A stretch of DNA of 64,000 nt. Source: CAYFLR01 sp964343805 (GTDB lineage Bacteria; Bdellovibrionota_B; Oligoflexia; CAYFLR01). The translations under genes and the position numbers were made by a program. Within the stretch, counting starts at the first letter, position 1, and the number at the start of each line of letters is the position of its first letter. Location: assembly GCA_964343805.1 (NCBI GenBank), contig CAYFLR010000025.1, positions 14,846-78,845 on the forward strand, given 5' to 3'. The notes under the pieces were generated by a model. That model saw nothing but the letters and a program-made list of their open reading frames with translations. It was not told where the DNA came from and ran no database searches. Shown here piece after piece: positions 1-6,477 of the stretch.

Positions 1-1359
1 CTTCTTGATATCCTTGGCTTTAGACTTCAGCTTTTTTGCTTTTTCTTTTTGTTTTTCCTTTCTTTTTCTCATCACACTTTCAGGATCAATAGTATCAATT
101 TTACCTTCAAGTCCCCACTCAATCTTTTTATCTAATTCCAGTGCCTTTTCATAACTAGAATCCTCATTCAAAATGATCGAGACTCGCTCTTTAGCCATAG
201 AGTACTGACCAAACCTAAAATAAGCTCGAGCAAAACAATATTGCAGAGTAAGGTAACGGTCACCTGTTTCATCAATTTCATTCATCATTTTTTCAATATA
301 TTCATAATACTTTAATGCCAACCAGTTATCCTCCCGAATGTATCTATTGGCATTAGCGGATAAAACTCGTATGAGCATATCCCTAAATTGACCTCTCCAT
401 TGTCCTCTATAAGCGTCAAACTTCTTTAAAATATCTGTCAATTCTCGATCAGTCGCCTCTTCTAAAAAAGCTTCCATTTCAGTGAATTCTGCACCAGTTT
501 CTATTTTCTGATAGATTCCATCAATAATGTACTTCACAATTCTTCGATAACTCGGACACATGCGAAAGAGCTCTTTTAATGTATTCATAGAGGCTTCATG
601 TTGACCAAGTTGATCAAAGGATTTGTATATCATATAGAGTCGATATAAATGAAAGGGAGAAGCTTGTTGAGCCTTCTGCAACCAATTTATCGCATTTTTC
701 CACTCACCTCTTGCAAAGCAAATACTTCCCAAGAGATGGCTTGTTTTAACACTCTGTCCTCCCCCTTTCTTGATAGCATTTAAGACCGTTTTCAAAGCAT
801 CATCTAGTTTACCCTGTTTTTTATAAATTATGGCTTGATAATAATCCTCGTCGCCATTTCTAGGCTGCAAAAAGAGATGTTTGATAGCCAACTTTGCTTC
901 TTTAAAACGATTATTTTTAATATAGTAATGAAACAGTAACTCCATATGTCTATGGATATTTTGAATACCAAACTTCTTAAATACATCATAAGCAACAGCT
1001 AAGAGCTCACCAAACTGATAGGGTTTGCTAAGGTCCTTAATAAAAATGGCATGATCTTGAGCATTAAACTCCTTCATTAATAGCAATTCGCCGGGCTGAG
1101 TTTGGCTATAATAAATCACTAAAGGAGTAGTGTTTTTTAAATTTTTATAATAGGCCTCTAGAATTTTTACAGGATAAGGATGAGCATTCCAATTAAAAAC
1201 CACCAAATCAGCGTTACAATGGCGTACTTGTTTAAAAAAGTAATCTTCACTGGTAATATAGTGGACTTTTTGTTTAGGAAATTTATCTCGAAATAATTTG
1301 ACTAACCACTCTTTTTGATCTTTATCTTTGTAGTTAAAGAGAACAATCCCACTCATCAT
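1..1359 (-). CDS. TPR protein with degenerate receiver domain (C-terminus beyond window)
   Basis: This minus-strand frame is open from a double ATG at 1354-1359 to the left edge, so at least 453 codons are present and the end is missing. GAGG lies just upstream and fits the second Met (1356) slightly better. Residues 1-120 have the layout of a CheY-like receiver, but the phosphoacceptor position in DLVVFNWN is Asn (about N56). The switch Lys-Pro is kept (about K112-P113). Residues 130-430 are helical TPR-like repeats, and the visible end is very rich in Lys. It is probably a phosphorylation-independent scaffold or regulator. Receiver-TPR proteins are a known architecture; the partner is unknown. 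It diverges from the sulfur-related genes to its right. Confidence 0.8.
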   Translation of the reverse strand, partial: MMSGIVLFNYKDKDQKEWLVKLFRDKFPKQKVHYITSEDYFFKQVRHCNADLVVFNWNAHPYPVKILEAYYKNLKNTTPLVIYYSQTQPGELLLMKEFNAQDHAIFIKDLSKPYQFGELLAVAYDVFKKFGIQNIHRHMELLFHYYIKNNRFKEAKLAIKHLFLQPRNGDEDYYQAIIYKKQGKLDDALKTVLNAIKKGGGQSVKTSHLLGSICFARGEWKNAINWLQKAQQASPFHLYRLYMIYKSFDQLGQHEASMNTLKELFRMCPSYRRIVKYIIDGIYQKIETGAEFTEMEAFLEEATDRELTDILKKFDAYRGQWRGQFRDMLIRVLSANANRYIREDNWLALKYYEYIEKMMNEIDETGDRYLTLQYCFARAYFRFGQYSMAKERVSIILNEDSSYEKALELDKKIEWGLEGKIDTIDPESVMRKRKEKQKEKAKKLKSKAKDIKK

Positions 1360-1542
1360 TACCCTCTTTTTTTAGTAAATACTGTATATTGTTTTATATC
1401 ATGAACTAGAGTGTTATTAATAGGAATTCTTCATTTTTTGTATTTTAAAGCCTACCCGAGTTAGATGAAAGCAGAAGACTATTACCATCAAATAAGATCT
1501 AAATCGCAAAATCAATACCCAGAATCTGTAATTATATAGTAA

Positions 1543-1577
1543 TATATATGTATTTTATAGGTATTGGTGATACTCCT
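1543..1577 (+). promoter_or_regulatory. Putative operator/promoter box, copy 1
   Basis: This 35-bp stretch matches 2772-2806 at 31 of 35 positions by eye, and both copies precede a tiny membrane-protein gene. It contains the core TTTATAGGTAT. It is the only conserved structure in the 1360-1634 non-coding stretch. The PAS-LuxR regulator encoded between the two copies is the natural candidate to bind it; that link is inference. Confidence 0.6.
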
Positions 1578-1634
1578 TAAGATTGCTAATATTGAGATGT
1601 TAATAAGGCGTTTTAACCTATTAGGAGGTATCAC

Positions 1635-1733
1635 ATGGAATTGTTATTAGTTTTTTTATTAGGCGGAAGCTTTATTTATCTCACCCTGCTTGAAGAGAGT
1701 TTAAAAGTAAAAGAGAGAAAAAATAAAATGTAG
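1635..1733 (+). CDS. 32-residue single-span membrane protein
   Basis: This short ORF starts at ATG 1635 behind a near-perfect AGGAGG (1623-1628) at good spacing. It encodes one hydrophobic helix (about residues 3-19) followed by a charged Glu/Lys tail that ends KERKNKM. The 35-bp putative operator lies about 57 bp upstream, in the same arrangement as for the 79-residue protein at 2897. The sequence is too short for a family assignment. It may be a small accessory of the sulfur-related membrane complexes nearby. The ribosome site and shared box argue that it is real. Confidence 0.55.
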   Translation: MELLLVFLLGGSFIYLTLLEESLKVKERKNKM

Positions 1734-1863
1734 AACTTCTCCTCCTACCAAGTTATAAATTCTTAGATCAATTCATCACTGGAAGCAAAAGATAAAAAGC
1801 TTCAATATGACTTAAAATTAAGTTAAATAAAGTATAGATGAAAAGCTTATTTAAGAGGTTTCA

Positions 1864-2763
1864 GTGAAACTCAATCGACTTACCAAAGCAGAACTAATAC
1901 ATAAATTAGAGGATCTTCAGTCTCAGTTAGACCAGCAAAATATCCTAGAGAAAGAATTGATGCAGATATTTAACACTGCTGCCGATGGAATGCGGGTCAT
2001 TGACAAGGACTTTAATACCCTTAGAGTGAATGAGACTTTTTTAAAACTATCCCATACAACCTTAGAAGAGAACATTGGAAAAAAGTGCTATGACCTCTTC
2101 CGTGGGCCAGTGTGCCATACTCCCAATTGTCCCATCAATCAAATTTTAAAAGGAATCCCTCGTTTTGAAACTGAGGTAAAAAAAGTGAGGAGAGATGGTT
2201 CTTGTGTGCCCTGTATAGTAACTGCTACTCCCTTTGAAGATCACTCAGGCCAAATCATCGGTGTGGTGGAGGACTTTAAGGACATTTCCGAACGTAAGCA
2301 GTCAGAGCAAGAGATAAAAGAGAAGAATCAAGAGTTAAAAGAGGCAAATATTACTTTAAAAAATGTTCTCACTCACATTGAAGAAGAAAAAATAGGTATC
2401 AAAGAAAACATCAATCTGAACTTAGAGAAGACGGTTCTACCGGTAGTGGCAAAAATAAAAGAGAAACGTCGGTATGATAAAAACCTGATGGGACTTTTAG
2501 AGAAAAACCTTCAGCAGCTCTCTTCAAATTTCTATCATAAAGTCAATAACTACAAACTTAAACTCTCTCCCACTGAGATCAAGGTCTGTCAATACGTTCG
2601 GTCGGGCTATCAAGCCAAAGAGATTGCCACTTTTATGGGAATTGCACCATCGACTATTCATGTCCATAAAGAGCGTATTCGGCGCAAGTTGGGTCTCACT
2701 AATAAGCCCATTAATCTAAAAACCTTTCTTTCTGAGCTACTGCTCGATGATAGCCCACAATAA
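1864..2763 (+). CDS. PAS-domain LuxR-family transcriptional regulator, cysteine-rich
   Basis: This is a 299-residue cytoplasmic regulator with a GTG start preceded by AAGAGGT. Residues 1-30 are a coiled coil and about 31-145 are a PAS/PAC domain. A helical linker covers 145-225 and a LuxR-type helix-turn-helix about 232-290 (LSPTEIKVCQYVRSGYQAKE). The PAS domain has five cysteines: C75, C84, C89 and a CxxC at 114-117. Such Cys-rich PAS domains are common in anaerobic delta-type bacteria and could bind a metal or respond to thiols. It sits between two copies of a 35-bp repeated box and opposite the sulfur operon, so it probably controls both. The sensed signal is unknown. Confidence 0.85.
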   Translation: MKLNRLTKAELIHKLEDLQSQLDQQNILEKELMQIFNTAADGMRVIDKDFNTLRVNETFLKLSHTTLEENIGKKCYDLFRGPVCHTPNCPINQILKGIPRFETEVKKVRRDGSCVPCIVTATPFEDHSGQIIGVVEDFKDISERKQSEQEIKEKNQELKEANITLKNVLTHIEEEKIGIKENINLNLEKTVLPVVAKIKEKRRYDKNLMGLLEKNLQQLSSNFYHKVNNYKLKLSPTEIKVCQYVRSGYQAKEIATFMGIAPSTIHVHKERIRRKLGLTNKPINLKTFLSELLLDDSPQ

Positions 2764-2771
2764 ATACGTAT

Positions 2772-2806
2772 TATATATGTAATTTATACGTATTGATGAT
2801 TCTCCT
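2772..2806 (+). promoter_or_regulatory. Putative operator/promoter box, copy 2
   Basis: This is the second copy of the 35-bp box, 90 bp before the ATG at 2897. Just outside and inside it, the arms ATACGTAT (2764-2771 and 2786-2793) form an inverted repeat, as expected for a dimeric activator. The core TTTATACGTAT (2783-2793) has counterparts at 1554-1564 and 12048-12058. Confidence 0.6.
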
Positions 2807-2896
2807 GCCATGGGGTACTTTAAAAACTAGAAGCTTTAAAAATAGCTCATGGAATTGAACTTATAGATCATAATTTATCTAAACTAAGGAGCAGAA

Positions 2897-3136
2897 ATGA
2901 TTGCTAATTGTCCAAATTTTGCAGCAGGAGCAAAAACCGTGGCCTTTACTACTGGAAAGAGTGCAGCTGGATCAGGTGCTTGTGGTGGCGCAGTGGGATG
3001 TTGTAAGGCGGCTGGTGGTGCCTTTTTGGGTCATGGAATTATGCCGATAGTGATTGTAGGAGTTCTCGGGTTTGTAGCTTACAAAGCATATCACACTCAT
3101 AAAGAAATTAAAGAATTGCAAAAAGTCTCATCGTAA
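2897..3136 (+). CDS. Small Gly/Cys-rich membrane protein
   Basis: This 79-residue protein starts at ATG 2897 behind AAGGAG. Residues 1-47 are rich in Gly and Ala with four cysteines (C5, C29, C35, C36). A single membrane helix follows (about 48-63), then a charged tail with KAYHTHKEIKELQK. It resembles no enzyme that I recognise. Clustered cysteines on a small anchored protein beside sulfur genes could bind a metal or carry sulfur, but that is inference. It has the same upstream box as the gene at 1635 and is followed by a hairpin. Confidence 0.7.
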   Translation: MIANCPNFAAGAKTVAFTTGKSAAGSGACGGAVGCCKAAGGAFLGHGIMPIVIVGVLGFVAYKAYHTHKEIKELQKVSS

Positions 3137-3147
3137 AGATGGGTGGT

Positions 3148-3174
3148 GGGCAGCTTCTGGGTGCTAAGCTGCCC
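3148..3174. terminator. Hairpin between convergent genes
   Basis: A perfect 9-bp stem (GGGCAGCTT 3148-3156, AAGCTGCCC 3166-3174) with a 9-nt loop lies between the ends of the + gene at 3136 and the - gene at 3202. It probably works in both directions. Neither side has a long T tract, so termination strength is uncertain. Confidence 0.55.
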
Positions 3175-3201
3175 CTCATGTGAGAAAAAGCCACCAAGGT
3201 T

Positions 3202-3840
3202 CTAGCACCCTCCATTTGGAGCTTTACGTTTCTTTCTCTTTTTTCTTTTCTTAAATGGAGCCGATTTAGTAGGAGCAGTAGCGGGGGAAGTGATAGGTGT
3301 CAGGCCTCCCTTCTGAGGATTAAAAGCCTGTGAGGCTCCTTGCCTTAAACTATATTTAGCTATTTCCTCATCGTCTGAATAAACAGTGGGCTTTTTAGGA
3401 TGCATTACTTGACTGAACCAACTATTGATCCCTCCTTTTAAGACCAAGAAATCTTCAAACCCTGCCTGCCTTAATAAAAGCCAGGCTTTACTCGACTCTA
3501 CTGAACCAGTGCTATATAAAACCCCCAACTTTCCTTCCATTTGCCAGTTTTCCAACATGTCATTATTGGTGAGTTGATCCGCTTTCATATGCACTGCTCC
3601 TGGGATATGAAACTTTTTAAACTCCTTTTGAGCTCTTAAATCGATGGTAACGAGAGAAGGATCTTTTTGAATAATCATATCCGCCAGGGAAAGAGCTGAA
3701 ATATAGATTTGATCATTATTAATTTTGAGAAGTTGGCTCGCCGCTAAATTCCCACGATTTTGTAAAGGTGGGGAGGGGATAAATGCCAGTATGAGGGCTA
3801 AAAGAACCAGAGTATAAGAGAGAATGATTCTAATGGACAT
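3202..3840 (-). CDS. Membrane-anchored rhodanese-like protein, catalytic Cys lost, C-terminal Gly-Gly-Cys
   Basis: The start is taken at 3840 because AGGAGG (3847-3852) sits 6 nt before it; an upstream ATG at 3864 has no such site. The protein has 212 residues: an N-terminal membrane helix (about 3-22), a rhodanese fold (about 45-150, with TIDLRAQKEF and HIPGAVH), then a Pro/Ala/Lys-rich tail. The active-site loop reads YSTGSVESS, with Ser at the normal Cys position (about S110). The only cysteine is the last residue, in APNGGC. A sulfur-carrying tail like the GGCGG of SoxY is possible but unproven. It is the last gene of the sulfur operon and overlaps the permease gene by 11 nt. Confidence 0.8.
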   Translation of the reverse strand: MSIRIILSYTLVLLALILAFIPSPPLQNRGNLAASQLLKINNDQIYISALSLADMIIQKDPSLVTIDLRAQKEFKKFHIPGAVHMKADQLTNNDMLENWQMEGKLGVLYSTGSVESSKAWLLLRQAGFEDFLVLKGGINSWFSQVMHPKKPTVYSDDEEIAKYSLRQGASQAFNPQKGGLTPITSPATAPTKSAPFKKRKKRKKRKAPNGGC

Positions 3841-4436
3841 GGGAGACCTCCTGTTTAGATGCACCTACTTTTTGCTCAACTTTCTCTGCTATATAAAAAA
3901 CCACTGAAGCAGCCAGGACAATTAATAGAGCCATCTGTCCATCTGTTAGATTTAGAACTTTAGAAATTTTTAAGTTACCCAGGCTTTGAGATTCATAAAG
4001 GGTTTTAAAGAGAGTAAATCCTTCAGTAAAAAAAGTGATGCCAATAAAAACTCCTAGGATAAAAAAGTAAGCATCAATTCGGCCCGTTGCTGCAGAGCAG
4101 ACAGAGGTTCCAGGGCAGAATCCGCTGATGACAAACCCTAACCCCATGATGACACCACCAATAATAGCAGATGTGAGAAATATGGGGTTTATGTAGACCA
4201 GATTGAGGTCGATCCAACCGAAAGATTGCATATAGAGGAGCCCCAAANNNNNNNNNNNNNNNNNNNNNNNNNNNNNNNNNNNNNNNNNNNNNNNNNNNNN
4301 NGAAGAGTCCCACCAACTTCTTAGCAGAGGCGAATCCTGCTTGTTCCAAGACAACACCGAAGCCAATTCCTATGGCAAAAGCTATAACAAAATTCCATTC
4401 ATGACTGATCACTTCTTGGGGTATTAAAGGTCCCAT
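3830..4436 (-). CDS. YeeE/YedE-family sulfur permease half, interrupted by assembly gap
   Basis: The N-terminal part starts at ATG 4436 behind AGGAG and reads GFGVVLEQAGFASAKKL up to the N run. The C-terminal part, with FVISGFCPGTSVCSAATG, continues in a different frame down to 3830. The 54 N therefore do not represent the true gap length modulo 3, and the gene is probably intact in the genome. The glycine-rich motifs with a conserved Cys are typical of the YeeE/YedE (TsuA-like) family, whose members move thiosulfate or related sulfur compounds. It is paired with a second half-size protein 9 nt upstream. That two-protein form is known in other bacteria. Confidence 0.8.
4248..4301. other. Assembly gap (54 N) inside permease gene
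   Basis: A run of 54 N interrupts the permease gene. The coding frames on the two sides disagree if 54 is taken as the real length, so this is a size estimate. Confidence 0.99.
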
Positions 4437-4445
4437 AGTATTCTC

Positions 4446-4955
4446 CTAGATCCACAGTTTACGGACAAAATAGGCAAAAAGATAAGCGCCGCCAAACATT
4501 GAAATCATGGTGATAATTCCTCCGAGGGAGAGTACCGCCAGCCCAGAAAGGGCGGCACCACTGGCACATCCTCGACCCAGTTGAGCACCAAAACCAAACA
4601 AAATACCTCCAATGGTGGCTACTATGATTCTTCTTTTCGAGGTGACTCCATCGGGTCGTTCTAATTTAAAAACCACTCGACGGGCAAAGATGGCAGATAA
4701 GAGGGCTCCCAAAAAAATACCAAGCACTTCAAAATTAAGCCAGGCTTTCAGGGGGGAAGGATGACTTTTTAAGTATTTCTCATAAAAGGGAGAGGCTTTT
4801 GAATGAGAGGGAAATACCGTGTCTACCGTGGAAACAATCACACTCTTAGCGGCACCACTGGCCCCTAAACCGCGACCCGAGAAAAAGTTAGCAGCTAAAA
4901 GAACCATGCCGAGAAAGACTCCAGCAATATAAGGGTTAAGATATTTTAGTTTCAT
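4446..4955 (-). CDS. YeeE/YedE-family sulfur permease half (first of pair)
   Basis: This 169-residue integral membrane protein starts at ATG 4955 with AAGGAATGG upstream. It has about four helices and the family motifs GRGLGASGAAKS (about residues 28-39) and GAQLGRGCASGAALSG near 122-137, including the conserved Cys. YeeE/YedE proteins conduct thiosulfate or other reduced sulfur through the inner membrane. It pairs with the next gene, and the two together probably make one transporter. Its place after a molybdenum sulfur reductase and before a rhodanese-like protein supports sulfur import or export. The substrate cannot be read from the sequence. Confidence 0.88.
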   Translation of the reverse strand: MKLKYLNPYIAGVFLGMVLLAANFFSGRGLGASGAAKSVIVSTVDTVFPSHSKASPFYEKYLKSHPSPLKAWLNFEVLGIFLGALLSAIFARRVVFKLERPDGVTSKRRIIVATIGGILFGFGAQLGRGCASGAALSGLAVLSLGGIITMISMFGGAYLFAYFVRKLWI

Positions 4956-4979
4956 ATTCCATTCCTTATGAAAAAAACA

Positions 4980-5915
4980 TTAATACCATCCGCTTTCAAG
5001 TCCAGCGGTTAAGAAAACAAAGCGAAGCATCAAATTACCAAATAAAATCAGCATAGGGGCTAAAAAACGGGGAGCATATCGGTTTTTTATTTCTAAGAAT
5101 TCGATAATGAGAGGTATCAGAAGTCCAATGCCAATGATAAAAATCCAAAAAGGGTAGGTGAATGGTCCACCTATGAACATATGGGCTGCTTCAATATAGG
5201 GTGTGCTACTGGCAAGTAAACCCATAAACATATGTAAGAGCAGGATGAGCTCTCCTATAATTAACCAGAGATCTATTCTTAAGAAGAGTTGTTTCTCTTT
5301 TTGATCCGCCCATAATGTAATGAGTGCAGCCGCAGCAGAAAGACCTGATACTAAAAAGAGTGGTCCCAATATAGCCGTATTCCAAAAAGGTCGGGCATTA
5401 AATGCCGATAACAAAATGCCGGTGTATATACCCAAAGCAAGAGACAGAGCGAGCAGTATCCAGGCCACTGGTTGTTGGTACTTTTTTAGATAGGTAAAGA
5501 TCTGTTTGATAACGGGAGGAATAAAAAAGAGTTTTTGAAGATAATCATTCCAACTATAAATCATCCAAAGTATGGAAAGAGGAGTAAAGAGTAATAACAC
5601 CCAAGCGCCCCAGGACATGGGGGCTGTCCAAACGATCGCTGTGTAGATACGCCAGAAATAGAGTTTATGTGAGAGGTCGAGTAGGAGGAATAGTAATCCA
5701 ATATTAATTAAAACGGGAACTGCTAGTGGTAAGAATTTATAAGCAATAGGGAACTCTTTCTCTTTTTTTAAAAGAAAGAAGAGGGTAGAAAAAAACAAAA
5801 TACCGGCGCAGAGTCCTCCTAAAAAAAGATAGGCCGGTATTTCCCATTTCCACATGGTGAGAACTGGGTCGATTTCCGGATTGAGGCGCCCACTGGAGAT
5901 TATATTTTCAGTCAT
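4980..5915 (-). CDS. NrfD/PsrC-type quinone-interacting membrane subunit
   Basis: This is a 311-residue protein with about eight membrane helices. It opens with PVLTMWKWEIPAYLFLGGL, a pattern seen in NrfD/PsrC/DsrP proteins. Family members exchange electrons with the quinone pool and pass them to an iron-sulfur subunit. It directly follows that subunit gene (15 nt) and is probably the membrane anchor of the molybdenum enzyme at 6478-8700. With the DsrMK-like pair upstream, DsrP is an alternative role model. An AGAGAGGA site precedes the ATG. Confidence 0.88.
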   Translation of the reverse strand: MTENIISSGRLNPEIDPVLTMWKWEIPAYLFLGGLCAGILFFSTLFFLLKKEKEFPIAYKFLPLAVPVLINIGLLFLLLDLSHKLYFWRIYTAIVWTAPMSWGAWVLLLFTPLSILWMIYSWNDYLQKLFFIPPVIKQIFTYLKKYQQPVAWILLALSLALGIYTGILLSAFNARPFWNTAILGPLFLVSGLSAAAALITLWADQKEKQLFLRIDLWLIIGELILLLHMFMGLLASSTPYIEAAHMFIGGPFTYPFWIFIIGIGLLIPLIIEFLEIKNRYAPRFLAPMLILFGNLMLRFVFLTAGLESGWY

Positions 5916-5930
5916 ATTATCCTCTCTATG

Positions 5931-6467
5931 CTAGGAGTATAGATAAAAAATATGGGGATCTGTTCCCACTTCAGGTTTTAAAGCTCGATATTTTCTTTTA
6001 GATAAAACTGTATTGATAGCTGAGCGTGGGTTATGAAGATCACCAAAAGTGAACGCATAAGTAGGACACACAGAAACACAAGCGGGTTCTTTTCCCTCTT
6101 TAAGACGATCGATACAAAAAGTACATTTATCTACATACCCCGTAGGATGAATATAGCGAGCATTATAGGGACATGATGCGATACAAGCTTTACATCCCAT
6201 ACATTTGTTTTTTATAACCCCAACTATTCCTCCCCAAGTATAGTGACTGGCTCCCGTAGGACAACAGCGGACACAAGGGGCATTGCTACACTGGTTGCAC
6301 CGTTCGGATCTTATTTCCATTTGCAAATCGGGATATTTGCCTTTGGTAATTTCTCTGATCCAATCTCGGCAATGTCCTAACGGAACCTGATTTTCAATCT
6401 GACATGCAACGACGCAATCACTGCATCCCACACATTTTTTGGTATCTATGGCCATAGCGAACTTCAT
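5931..6467 (-). CDS. Four-cluster ferredoxin subunit, PsrB/PhsB/DsrO type
   Basis: The start is placed at ATG 6467 (MKFAMAIDTKKC), where AAGGAG precedes it at good spacing; the longer frame to 6506 overlaps the preceding gene and has no better site. The 178 residues hold four [4Fe-4S] cysteine groups, beginning CVGCSDCVVAC (C12-C22), then CNQCSNAPCVRCCP, CMGCKACIASCP and CTFC...CVSVCP. This is the standard electron-transfer subunit of Psr/Phs/Ttr-type complexes, linking the membrane NrfD protein to the molybdopterin subunit. It lacks its own Tat signal and probably travels with the catalytic subunit. Confidence 0.92.
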   Translation of the reverse strand: MKFAMAIDTKKCVGCSDCVVACQIENQVPLGHCRDWIREITKGKYPDLQMEIRSERCNQCSNAPCVRCCPTGASHYTWGGIVGVIKNKCMGCKACIASCPYNARYIHPTGYVDKCTFCIDRLKEGKEPACVSVCPTYAFTFGDLHNPRSAINTVLSKRKYRALKPEVGTDPHIFYLYS

Positions 6468-6477
6468 TGTAAACTCC

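Noticed and set aside
4074..4247. Frame continuing from the permease start across the N run
   Set aside because: It only exists because the gap was written as 54 N; the family motifs after the gap are in another frame.
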